This document shows positions 14,031-22,500 of a stretch of 35,155 nt of DNA, piece by piece. The DNA is taken from the NCBI RefSeq assembly GCF_019457905.1, contig NZ_JAHZSV010000043.1, forward strand, positions 1-35,155, written 5' to 3'. This stretch comes from Flagellimonas abyssi (GTDB lineage: Bacteria > Bacteroidota > Bacteroidia > Flavobacteriales > Flavobacteriaceae). The first letter of the stretch is position 1. Each line of letters starts with the position of its first letter. The translations under genes and the position numbers were made by a program. The notes under the pieces are model-generated. The model was not told where the DNA came from. It made no database searches and saw nothing but the letters and a program-made list of their open reading frames with translations.

Positions 14031-16532
14031 CTATTTCGCAGGCTCCAAAATCAGGTCAATGCGCTCCATTGCATCTTGCAAATGATAACGGCTCATGGTA
14101 TCCGAAATTCTGGAAAGACCACCTCTGATATCGCTTTTAAGATTGTTGAGTTCGGCACGTGCCACAGAACGAATATCCGACTGACTTGTATTGATAGGAG
14201 TCGATTTCCTATAACCGCCAAAATCAGGTTGTTTACTTTGACCTTCGGCAGTCATCAAGTATTCCAAACGATCAATATGTGCCTTTTGAAGATTTCTACG
14301 GTAGGTGTCGATGGTTTTTCCACTTCGTGTCTCGGACCAGATTCCCCTGCGAAGGTCGCGCATCACCTCTACCAATCCGTAAGCTTCATCGCCGTTCAAG
14401 GTTTCATTTTCGATGATTCGGGCCAATTTGCCCAAATGCAACATGGTGTTCAAGTATCGTTCTTGTGTTGCGCGGATTCGTTCTATGGAACCGGAATATT
14501 GTATCTTATTTAAAATATTTTGGTCAATCAACCACTCTGGGGTCTCAAAGAGTTGCTCTTGCATAAACTCCATAGCGTCCTTTTGATGCTCCTTGCTCAC
14601 ATAGGTGTACACTGCACCTTCTTGGTCTGCAGTTTTGTGGTATTCATAAACACCACCAATATTGTTGGATACATGTCCCATATACCTATTGAACTGTGCT
14701 ACTACGTGGCCATACATGGTTTCAAGGTCATCATAGTTTTCACCGTCTTCGGTGGTCCACTGCATTAGGTTGGGAACGATTCGCTTTAGGTTTTCTATAC
14801 CATATAAGCTAGCTTTGATGGCATCATCCCCTAAATCCTCGGTTTGTGAACTTGGGTCGTGGATATCGCCTACCTGTTGGTGACCAAATCGGTACATGGG
14901 GTCTCCGGCATGTTCCAGGATCCAATCGTTCAAAATAGGTTTTTCTTCTTTGGCCGTTTTGTCCAAAATTGGCTTATACCCCCATTTGATAGCATACTTG
15001 TCATAGATACCGATGTTGGGCATCAAAGCAACGCCTTCGTCACCTGGTTGGGCAACATAGTTGAAACGTGCATAATCCATAATGGATGGAGCCGTTCCAT
15101 ATTTTTGGGTAAAACTTGCAGAGCGTAAGGAATCAACGGGGTAAGCAACGCTACTGCCCATGTTGTGCGGCAATCCAAGTGTATGTCCAACTTCGTGGGA
15201 GGATACAAATCGTATCAAGCGTCCCATAATTTCTTCTTTGAACTGAGTTTTTTGAGCATCTGGATTAATTGCTGCTGTTTGCACAAAATACCATCCACGT
15301 AGTAAGCTCATCACATTGTGGTACCAGTTAATGTCCGATTCCAAAATTTCACCGCTCCTTGGGTCGCTTACGTGCGGACCATTGGCGTTTGGAATAGGAG
15401 AGGCCAAATAACGAACCACAGAATACCTAACATCCTCGGGAGACCATTCTGGGTCTTCTTCAGGAGATGGTGGGTCTTTGGCAATAATGGCATTTTTAAA
15501 ACCTGCTGCTTCAAAAGCTACTTGCCAATCTTCAATACCTTGTTTTATGTATGGAACCCATTCTTTGGGAGTGGCCCTGTCCACATAGTACACAATTGGT
15601 TTCTTAGGTTCCACCAATTCTCCTGCCTTGTATTTTTCAATGTCCTCATCCTTGACCTCGAGTCTCCATCGATCTAGGTAGGTAACGGTTTTGCTTTCCT
15701 GTGCATCAAGTCCGTAATCCACTTGTCCTCTGGCAAACCATCCTACACGTCTGTCAAAATAACGGCGTTTCATGGGTTCTTTTGGCAATAAAATCATGGA
15801 ATTATTGATCTCCAAAGAAATGGATCCCAAACTGGAGTTGCTTGGCGGTTCGTTGGACAAGTATGTTTTTACGTGTCTTGCCTCAATATTCAAAGGGTAA
15901 CTTTTGATGGATTCAATGTAGCTGCGATCCCCGTCCATTCTGGTAACCTTGTATCTTTTTCGGTATCCATCGGGAAATCCAAGGGCCTTTACGTCATCGG
16001 TAAACATAGGATCGATTTCGATTACCGTTGCAGGGTTCAAGGAATCTTTTTTGTTGATAGCCTTGATGTCGAAAGAGAAAAGTACAGGTTCAAAGTTTGA
16101 GTTTACCACTGCTTCGTGCACCGGAAGTGAATCTGCCGCTACATTTTCATAAGACGCAACTCGCACCAATACCTTTTTGTCCTTTTTTTCCCAGCGTAGT
16201 ACCTGTGTATTGATTTTTCCGCCACCAAAACCGATGCCTGTGGCTGTTTTGGAGATTCGGCTCACCATTAACATCTCACGATTGAACAGGGAGTCTGGAA
16301 TTTCGTAGTAACGTTTGTCATCTACAGTATGCACACGGAAGAGACCTTCGTCGGTCTTTGCATCCTTGGTGATGACCCTATCATAAGGTTTTATATCACC
16401 AGGTTTGGATTTGTCCTCCTTTTGTTGTTCCGTCTGTTTCTTTTTCTTTTTGAAAAGTTGGGCGTCAATGTTTTGAACGGTACCCAATAAAATAAAGACT
16501 ACAAGTAGTCGAGGTAGTAAATTTTTGATCAT
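14031..16532 (-). CDS. Secreted zinc-dependent metalloprotease (DUF5117/DUF5118 type)
   Basis: 833 residues from the Met at 16532, chosen because MIKNLLPRLLVVFILLGTV begins a proper signal peptide and the extra 11 upstream residues do not. The first mature residues are a Lys-rich tract (LFKKKKKQTEQQKEDKSK). The catalytic zinc motif is HEVGHTLGLPHNMG, with His446, Glu447, His450 and His456 as zinc ligands and base, followed by SIMDYARFNYVAQPGD. The DYA segment fits the Met-turn (SIMDY) of metzincin-like proteases. Flanking regions match DUF5118 (N-terminal, YDRVITKDAKTDEGLF) and DUF5117 (RISKTATGIGFG). It should degrade peptides outside the inner membrane. The gene stands alone with a strong terminator; its target is unknown. 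Confidence 0.9.
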   Translation of the reverse strand: MIKNLLPRLLVVFILLGTVQNIDAQLFKKKKKQTEQQKEDKSKPGDIKPYDRVITKDAKTDEGLFRVHTVDDKRYYEIPDSLFNREMLMVSRISKTATGIGFGGGKINTQVLRWEKKDKKVLVRVASYENVAADSLPVHEAVVNSNFEPVLFSFDIKAINKKDSLNPATVIEIDPMFTDDVKALGFPDGYRKRYKVTRMDGDRSYIESIKSYPLNIEARHVKTYLSNEPPSNSSLGSISLEINNSMILLPKEPMKRRYFDRRVGWFARGQVDYGLDAQESKTVTYLDRWRLEVKDEDIEKYKAGELVEPKKPIVYYVDRATPKEWVPYIKQGIEDWQVAFEAAGFKNAIIAKDPPSPEEDPEWSPEDVRYSVVRYLASPIPNANGPHVSDPRSGEILESDINWYHNVMSLLRGWYFVQTAAINPDAQKTQFKEEIMGRLIRFVSSHEVGHTLGLPHNMGSSVAYPVDSLRSASFTQKYGTAPSIMDYARFNYVAQPGDEGVALMPNIGIYDKYAIKWGYKPILDKTAKEEKPILNDWILEHAGDPMYRFGHQQVGDIHDPSSQTEDLGDDAIKASLYGIENLKRIVPNLMQWTTEDGENYDDLETMYGHVVAQFNRYMGHVSNNIGGVYEYHKTADQEGAVYTYVSKEHQKDAMEFMQEQLFETPEWLIDQNILNKIQYSGSIERIRATQERYLNTMLHLGKLARIIENETLNGDEAYGLVEVMRDLRRGIWSETRSGKTIDTYRRNLQKAHIDRLEYLMTAEGQSKQPDFGGYRKSTPINTSQSDIRSVARAELNNLKSDIRGGLSRISDTMSRYHLQDAMERIDLILEPAK

Positions 16533-16798
16533 TATATGTCCGTTTGAATAACTATGAAGATTCAAAGAACCTAAAATTCGTGAGATTTAACTGTTAAATA
16601 AATATTAACAGCTGTTTTTTTAACGCTATGTCTCAACCTTTGGGAGTCCTGCCTTTTACTGAGGGTTTGGAGGAAATCGCCCCGTATAACTGGGCTTAAC
16701 GGGCGTTTGGAATTTGTGAAAATTTCCTAAAGACTGTAACATTTTCGGTTTTGGTCAGTCTTATAAGCATATCATCAATCACAAAATTCAATCAAAAA

Positions 16799-17521
16799 AT
16801 GAACAAGTTATTATTAATTTATGGTAGTGTATTATTGAGTAGTACAGCCATAGCCAACGACCAACAAAATACCAAGGTTGTCCAGGTACAGTCCGAGACA
16901 CCGGGTAGTTTAGAAAACAGTTTGACCACCTTGAATATAGGTACTGCGTTAAACGATCCAACTTCAGAAATGGCAGATTTTGCCTGGTATGAATTGAATT
17001 TAAATGAAATAGTGTATTTGGAGGAAGAGCCAGAGGTACATCTAGGTTTTGATACTGCGGATTATCTTCCAGAAGGTTTTAACCCCTACAAAAGCTATTT
17101 TGATTTGAATTCCATCATATACCTCGAAAATAATGTTGATTCTTCTTTGGGCTTTGATGTCCAAAAATACTTGCCGGAGAATTTCAACCCTTACACGGAT
17201 GTGGTGGATGTACATTCCATCAACTATATGGAGGAAGAGGATATGGATCTAGGTTTTGATGCCAAGGATTACTTGCCAGAAGGCTTTTCTCCTTACGAGA
17301 TGTATGTGGATTTAAAGTCGATTTCCTACTTGGAGGAAGAAACCGAACTTGTATTGGGAATCAATAGCGAGTATTTGTTGCCAGAAGGTTTTGATCCTTA
17401 CACGGATCTAATAGCCATCACTTCGGTAAACTACATGGAGGAAGAAGATATGGAACTGGGTTTTGATACTTCCAAGTATCTCCCTGAAAATTTTGATCCA
17501 TACTCAGGGTCAATGCAGTAA
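16799..17521 (+). CDS. Secreted acidic protein of five LPEGF-DPY repeats
   Basis: 240 residues from the Met at 16799; the upstream frame has no signal-like start. MNKLLLIYGSVLLSSTAIAN is a signal peptide. After about 45 linker residues come five tandem repeats: 66-102, 103-137, 138-171, 172-206 and 207-240. Each follows the plan [LI]-x-SI-x-Y[LM]EEE-x-x-x-LGFD-x-x-x-YLPE[GN]F-[ND]PY, and the last one continues to the C-terminus. Repeats 3 and 5 are closest (INYMEEEDMDLGFD against VNYMEEEDMELGFD). The protein is strongly acidic, which would suit calcium or other cation binding or a surface matrix role, but I recognise no family. The gene is alone and ends in a palindromic terminator. A weak -33/-7 match lies at 16713-16744 (TTTG, 20 bases, TAACATTT). 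Confidence 0.8.
   Translation: MNKLLLIYGSVLLSSTAIANDQQNTKVVQVQSETPGSLENSLTTLNIGTALNDPTSEMADFAWYELNLNEIVYLEEEPEVHLGFDTADYLPEGFNPYKSYFDLNSIIYLENNVDSSLGFDVQKYLPENFNPYTDVVDVHSINYMEEEDMDLGFDAKDYLPEGFSPYEMYVDLKSISYLEEETELVLGINSEYLLPEGFDPYTDLIAITSVNYMEEEDMELGFDTSKYLPENFDPYSGSMQ
16994..17518 (+). repeat. Five tandem coding repeats
   Basis: Each repeat is about 102-111 bases. The DNA is recognisably repeated as well, for example ATGGAGGAAGA near 17229 and 17438 and GGTTTTGAT in four of the five units. This points to duplication followed by divergence. Confidence 0.75.
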
Positions 17522-17558
17522 AATGTTCTCATTTTACAACTTATTTGAGTTAGCTATG

Positions 17559-17582
17559 AAAACCCCTCGATCGAGGGGTTTT
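17559..17582 (+). terminator. Palindromic terminator after the repeat-protein gene
   Basis: AAAACCCCTCGA (17559-17570) is mirrored perfectly by TCGAGGGGTTTT (17571-17582), followed by more T. It would work in both directions. Confidence 0.9.
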
Positions 17583-17931
17583 TGTTTTCACAAGACCATT
17601 CTTTTGTTAAGAAAATCCAATAAGTGACTGGTTAACAAAAAAATAACACCAGTATATATGGCATTGGTATTTGTAGCAAAATAGCTGTTATTGTATGGAT
17701 AATTCAGCCATTTGGATGTTTTGATAAAATTACTTCAGCAAATGGCGAAAACTGTAAAAAAGGATAGACCTTTTAGGTTCTTATTGTGAAGTTAACAAAA
17801 GACTAATTATAATAATCTTCACAAAAAAGGGTTATAACTTTATACCTAACAAAGAGTTACGCTCCGCTTATCAAGAGTTGAAGCGTTGGTTAAGTTAGTT
17901 TCTTACATTTTTTTGAGTTAGTTAGTTTGTG
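17583..17931. other. 349-bp gene-free stretch with inverted repeats
   Basis: No credible protein gene. It holds GCCATTT (17707-17713) with AAATGGC (17740-17746), and TTGTGAAG (17784-17791) with CTTCACAA (17817-17824). ACGCT/AGCGT near 17860-17887 is a third, weaker pair. The stretch ends at a bidirectional terminator. A rightward non-coding RNA is possible; no clear promoter was found. Confidence 0.4.
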
Positions 17932-17962
17932 AAAATGCCCTTCCGCCCGGAGGGGCATTTTT
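17932..17962. terminator. Bidirectional terminator after the DASS gene
   Basis: TGCCCTTCC (17936-17944) and GGAGGGGCA (17949-17957; one T-G pair) flank a GCCC loop, with AAAA on the left and TTTTT on the right. It serves the leftward transporter gene and could also stop rightward transcription from the gap. Confidence 0.85.
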
Positions 17963-17965
17963 GGT

Positions 17966-19396
17966 TTAGAACAGCAACGGGATCACAAACTGGAAAACCA
18001 AAATAAGTAAAACAACTGCTATCAGATTCAGGATAACACCAACCCGTGCCATTTCCGGAATTTTTACATAACCACTGGCAAATACAATAGCGTTGGGCGG
18101 TGTTGCCATGGGCAGCATAAATGCACAACTACTGGCAATGGTAACAGGTATCAACAGGTGGAGCATGGGGATATCCAGACCAATGGCGATACCGGCCACT
18201 ACGGGCGCCAAAACTGCCACAAGGGCCACATTGCTCATCAATTCTGTCATAAAAAGCATTAAGAATATCAATAATGCAGCGGTGAACAAAACACTTATTT
18301 CGCTCTGTGCTATGGCGTTGGCTACCATATCCACGATACCGCTGGTCGACATCCCTTGTGCTAAAGCGAGCCCTCCACCAAAAAGGATTAGAATTCCCCA
18401 TGCCAGTTTGGAAGTATCTTTCCAAGTAATGATAAAATCCCCCTTTTTCATGTTATAGGGAATGGCAAAAAGAGCGATTGCCGCAAAAATACTTATCATG
18501 GTATCCGTAAGCCCCAAGCTTGGAAAGATGTTATTGATCAAGGTCCTGAAAATCCATAGGAAAACCGTTACGGCAAAAATTGCCAAAACCATCTTTTCCT
18601 TTCCGGAGGTAGGGCCCAATTTTTCCAGTTCAACTTTGATGACTTCCTTGGAGGCACTGAACTTCAAATCTTTGTTGGGGAACATCCATTTTACTAGGAC
18701 CAAATAGCAAATCCCAATCATAATGATGGAGAAAGGCAAACCTATGGTCATCCACTTTAAAAAAGATATTTCCGTATTGTATTCATTTTCCAATAGCCCT
18801 ATCAAAACCGAGTTCGGTGGTGTGCCGATTACCGTGGCAATGCCACCTGCATTGGCAGAAAAGGCGATGCCGAGCATCACGCAAAGCGCAAAATTTTGAT
18901 CGCTCTTGGTAAAGCCATCCTCGTCGTTGATCAATAGATTGATGACTGAAATGGCAATAGGCAACATTACCACCGTACTTGCCGTATTGCTGATCCACAT
19001 GCTCAAAGTTGCGGTGGCGATCATAAAACCCAAAATCACCTTGTTTGGCGTGGTTCCAGTGAGCCTAATAATGTTCAGGGCAATCCTACGGTGCAGGTTT
19101 ACCTTTTCCAGGGCAAGGGCCATCACAAAACCACCAAAGAACAGGAATACAATGGGACTACCATAATTGGCACCAACCTCTGCAATGGGCAGAATCTTTA
19201 GAATAGGCAGTAGGAGCAAGGGAAGGAGTGCGGTAACGGATATGGAGACAGCTTCGGTAATCCACCATATCAGCATCCATGCCGCAACCGATATTACGGG
19301 GTCGCCCTTTTCCGAAACGATTTCAAAAGGCAACAAGTTCAATACAAGAAAGACGACCGGCCCTAGGACCAGCCCAATTTTTTTGCTTAGTTCCAT
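17966..19396 (-). CDS. DASS/SLC13 sodium-coupled dicarboxylate transporter
   Basis: 476 residues with about 11-12 membrane segments. DASS features are visible in both inverted halves: MWISNTAST (first SNT motif), IGTPPNSVLIG, then TELMSNVALVAVLAPV and MATPPNAIVFASGYV in the second half. GGFVMALALEKVNLHRRIALNII is the typical early loop. In well-studied family members (VcINDY) both halves carry Ser-Asn-Thr that touch substrate and sodium; here the second is Ser-Asn-Val, so substrate selection may differ. The protein should import di- or tricarboxylates or a related anion such as sulfate with sodium. It stands alone between terminators, so no pathway is implied by context. Confidence 0.9.
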   Translation of the reverse strand: MELSKKIGLVLGPVVFLVLNLLPFEIVSEKGDPVISVAAWMLIWWITEAVSISVTALLPLLLLPILKILPIAEVGANYGSPIVFLFFGGFVMALALEKVNLHRRIALNIIRLTGTTPNKVILGFMIATATLSMWISNTASTVVMLPIAISVINLLINDEDGFTKSDQNFALCVMLGIAFSANAGGIATVIGTPPNSVLIGLLENEYNTEISFLKWMTIGLPFSIIMIGICYLVLVKWMFPNKDLKFSASKEVIKVELEKLGPTSGKEKMVLAIFAVTVFLWIFRTLINNIFPSLGLTDTMISIFAAIALFAIPYNMKKGDFIITWKDTSKLAWGILILFGGGLALAQGMSTSGIVDMVANAIAQSEISVLFTAALLIFLMLFMTELMSNVALVAVLAPVVAGIAIGLDIPMLHLLIPVTIASSCAFMLPMATPPNAIVFASGYVKIPEMARVGVILNLIAVVLLILVFQFVIPLLF

Positions 19397-19432
19397 TGGG
19401 GTTCTAAGCTATGCTTTTTTGTTAAAAGATAA

Positions 19433-19460
19433 AAATAAAGAAGCCCCGTGATGGGGCTTC
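19433..19460 (-). terminator. Terminator after the TonB receptor gene
   Basis: Minus strand: GAAGCCCC (19460-19453), 5-base loop, GGGGCTTC (19447-19440), then a T-rich tail TTTATTTTT. It separates the receptor from the DASS gene. Confidence 0.9.
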
Positions 19461-19491
19461 AATATGAAAAATAATTAGAAAAGTGATTGGT

Positions 19492-22344
19492 TTATTTGAT
19501 CTTGAAGGTCAATCTGCCAAAGACGTATCTTCCGTTCTGTCCAAATTGAACAGACCTCCTTGAGTAGATAAACCTACCCTCCGATCTAAAAGCAGGATCA
19601 TTCTCGTCCGGATAAACATCCAAAAGGTTATTGGCTCCAATGGTGAATGTTGCACTTTCGGTAAAATTGAAGCCAATGGTAAGATCGGTCACAATTTTTG
19701 CCCCAAATGTATAGTCGATGGTAGGGTCTTCTTCATTGGTAGCTTCCCTTACTTCGCCAAAATACCCGTTTCGCAAAAAGAAGCTCCAATTGTCCCCAAC
19801 TTTTACGTTGTGGGATAGATTTCCTTTGGTGGTGGGCACTGCAGATTCCAAATAGATTCTACTTGTTGGGTCAAAATAGGTGTCGCTCAGACCTGCATCG
19901 GCGATTGCCTCGGGAACTTTTACTTTTTCTACAGTTGTTTCGGATACCGTCATGGCCAAAGTGTTGGTCAGTGAAACATTGTCCGAGATGTTCGCTTTGT
20001 GGTCGACTACAAAATCCAAACCTCTGGTCTGGGTATCCACAGAGTTGGCAAAGAAAGCAGCTTGGGTGGCATTGGCCTGTTGGAAAAGATTGGCCAACTC
20101 GGCATTTCCGTTATCATCGAACTGACCTGTGAGGATTACACGGTCATCTATGTTGATGAGAAATCCGTCCAAGGTAAACTTTAGGTTGGCACTGGGCACT
20201 CGTGCCGTAAATCCGGCCGTTGCACCTATCGATGTTTCCTCTTTCAAAGGTTCTATGCCCAGCAATCGGGCAACTCTGGAGGTGTTTGGAAAAGTACCAA
20301 CTTCATTGGGAATCCCGTCTACAAAAAGAGTAGAGGTGGAGCTGTAATGAATCTGGTGCAGGGAGGGAGCCCTAAAACCAGTTTGTCCACCACCTCTAAA
20401 ATTGAGGTTTTCCGAAATTTTCAATCGTGTGGCCACCTTAAAGTTCAAGGTTCCCCCAAAATCGGAGAAGTTTTCATACCTGACCGCTCCACTGAGCAAA
20501 ATGGATTCGGTAAAATCAGCTTCCACATCAAAATAGCCTGCAATGGTGTTTCTGAAGGCATTGACTTCATTTTCTGGTTTGAAGCCTGGAAATACTTGAA
20601 TCCCACTATCTCTAGTGTTTCCAAAAAAGTCTGTAGGTACCATTGAATCTGGATCGGTGGGATCATGTGGAATGCCCAGGGTGTTGTACTGTGTGTAGGA
20701 GATTTCCTCTCCGGCTATGATACCGTAATTTTCTACACGGTATTCGGCCCCGAAAGCAATATTCAAGCCTGCCATGGTATCTTCATAAAAGCGGCTCATA
20801 TCAAAATTGGAGGTGTTTTCACTATAGTTGAACCCACCCGAGTTTGCTTGAAAAGGAGTCGCATTTTCCATTGAAGCATTGTTGGAGTTTGTAACGTGGT
20901 ACATGAACTCGTTCTTTCCGTAGGAATTGCTAAAGTCAACGTTCCAATCCCCGATCATTCCCTTGATTCCGAATGCGGCTGACTTATCTACAATATTTGA
21001 ATTGATTTCCGGCAAAAAACCATTTGGATAGGCGGGGGTATAGGTGCGCGACTGGTTCGGAAGGCGGTAAAAACCACCTGCATTACCATTTTTAAAGCTT
21101 AGACCGCCAAACCCGTAGATTTCCAAATTCTCATCCAACGGTATGGAAAGGTTGGCAAAGAACTGGGCGCCCCTCAACTTGGATTGACCAACTCGCATGT
21201 TGAAATCACTTCGTTGTAAACCCCTGGCCAACAATTCAGATTCGGTGACGTCTGCATTCAGAATACCTTGAAGTTCTTCTTTGGTTTCATTTCCGTTCAG
21301 AGCAATTCCAGCAGCTGATGCATACTGAAATATATCTGCCAAATCATCATCTAGTAGTAAGGATGTATCATAATTATCGGCGGCAGCAACCCTTTCTATG
21401 GAATTATAGCTATTAAAAATAGAACCTTCCCATTCCTGCATACGGTTGGTCCATCCGCGGTGGTTAAAATTACCGGTAAAGTTGATAAACCCACCATCTT
21501 TTCCAATAGGCAATCCGTAATTCAGTCCCAGACTTACTTTTTCACCATCGATTTTCTTTTGTGGACTGTGTTCGCTGGTAAAATGGGCACCTGTGTTTAC
21601 ATCTACCTGCAATTCGTTCACGGTATTCTTCAAAACGATATTGATGACCCCTGCAATGGCATCGGAACCATACTGGGCGGCAGCACCGTCCCTAAGGATC
21701 TCGATTCTGGAGATGGAGTTGGAAGGAATGGTGGTCATGTCGGTACCGACACTTCCCCGACCAAATGTTCCGTTTACGTTGACCAGTCCTGTTTTGTGCC
21801 TTCTTTTTCCGTTGATGAGAACCAATACTTGGTCAGGCCCGAGTCCGCGCAAAGCAGCGGGGGCAATATGGTCCGTACCGTCAGAAATGGTCTGTGGATT
21901 GGAAGTGAACGATGGTGCCGCATAGTTCAGGATTTCGGTGACCGTGACCTGCGGGGCGGATTGTACCAGTTCTGTTACATCCAGCACATCGACGGGCACT
22001 GGCGAGTCGGTAGAGGTTCGGTTGGCGTTTCTGGATCCAACCACTACAACATTTTCCAGTTCGAGTCCGGCTTGTAGTGTAACGTCTAATGTGTTGCCGG
22101 TTACGGTCGCTTCTTGCGTGTTGAATCCGACGTAGGAAAATACCAAGATGTCTCCGGTGCTAGCTTCAATGGAATAGTTGCCATCAAAGTCGGTGATGGC
22201 TCCCGTGGTTGTTCCTTTAACTTGGACCGAAGCTCCCGGTAAGGGTACGTTTTGGTCGTCGTAAACGGTTCCTGTTACCTCTTGTGCCATTCCTGTAAAC
22301 GATACCAACAGCACAAAAAGGAATGCTAATTTCATTCTTTTCAT
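19492..22344 (-). CDS. TonB-dependent receptor with CarboxypepD_reg-like domain
   Basis: 950 residues; the Met at 22335 (MKLAFLF) is an alternative start. A signal peptide ending GMAQ precedes EVTGTVYDDQNVPLPGASVQVKGTTTGAITDFDGNYSIEAS, the CarboxypepD_reg-like domain (about 22-95). Then comes the plug: LENVVVVGSRNANRTSTDSPVPVDVLDVTELV, LRGLGPDQVLVLINGKRRHKTGLVNVNG, IEILRDGAAAQYGSDAIAGVINIVLKN. The barrel holds FRAPSLHQIHYSS and ends FGRLTFKIK. The VLVLINGKRRH plug type belongs to receptors for iron complexes and other small ligands, not the SusC type, and no SusD gene is next to it. Ligand unknown. Alone in its transcription unit, with a terminator behind it. Confidence 0.9.
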   Translation of the reverse strand: MKRMKLAFLFVLLVSFTGMAQEVTGTVYDDQNVPLPGASVQVKGTTTGAITDFDGNYSIEASTGDILVFSYVGFNTQEATVTGNTLDVTLQAGLELENVVVVGSRNANRTSTDSPVPVDVLDVTELVQSAPQVTVTEILNYAAPSFTSNPQTISDGTDHIAPAALRGLGPDQVLVLINGKRRHKTGLVNVNGTFGRGSVGTDMTTIPSNSISRIEILRDGAAAQYGSDAIAGVINIVLKNTVNELQVDVNTGAHFTSEHSPQKKIDGEKVSLGLNYGLPIGKDGGFINFTGNFNHRGWTNRMQEWEGSIFNSYNSIERVAAADNYDTSLLLDDDLADIFQYASAAGIALNGNETKEELQGILNADVTESELLARGLQRSDFNMRVGQSKLRGAQFFANLSIPLDENLEIYGFGGLSFKNGNAGGFYRLPNQSRTYTPAYPNGFLPEINSNIVDKSAAFGIKGMIGDWNVDFSNSYGKNEFMYHVTNSNNASMENATPFQANSGGFNYSENTSNFDMSRFYEDTMAGLNIAFGAEYRVENYGIIAGEEISYTQYNTLGIPHDPTDPDSMVPTDFFGNTRDSGIQVFPGFKPENEVNAFRNTIAGYFDVEADFTESILLSGAVRYENFSDFGGTLNFKVATRLKISENLNFRGGGQTGFRAPSLHQIHYSSTSTLFVDGIPNEVGTFPNTSRVARLLGIEPLKEETSIGATAGFTARVPSANLKFTLDGFLINIDDRVILTGQFDDNGNAELANLFQQANATQAAFFANSVDTQTRGLDFVVDHKANISDNVSLTNTLAMTVSETTVEKVKVPEAIADAGLSDTYFDPTSRIYLESAVPTTKGNLSHNVKVGDNWSFFLRNGYFGEVREATNEEDPTIDYTFGAKIVTDLTIGFNFTESATFTIGANNLLDVYPDENDPAFRSEGRFIYSRRSVQFGQNGRYVFGRLTFKIK

Positions 22345-22433
22345 TTAAATAGGTTTTAGTAAGATTATTGGGGTATGCTGCTGGAAATTTCCTTTTAAAA
22401 AGGAAAAAGTTGGGGAAAGATAGAGCTTTTTTT

Positions 22434-22472
22434 AAAAATGAAAACCCCTGGACTATTGATCAAGTCCAAGGG
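22434..22472 (-). terminator. Terminator after lysS
   Basis: Minus strand: CCCTTGGACT (22472-22463) pairs with AGTCCAGGG (22454-22446) with one bulged base, followed by GTTTTCATTTTT. It lies about 30 bases after the lysS stop. Confidence 0.8.
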
Positions 22473-22500
22473 CCGTTATTTTGAAAAGTTATTTTTTGAT

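Noticed and set aside
16678..16706. Imperfect hairpin CGCCC...GGGCG upstream of the repeat-protein gene
   Set aside because: The stem has a bulge and no T-run on either strand, so terminator or attenuator status could not be supported.
21460..22077. 205-residue frame antisense to the TonB receptor
   Set aside because: It is a shadow of a certain gene with no signal, motif or independent context.
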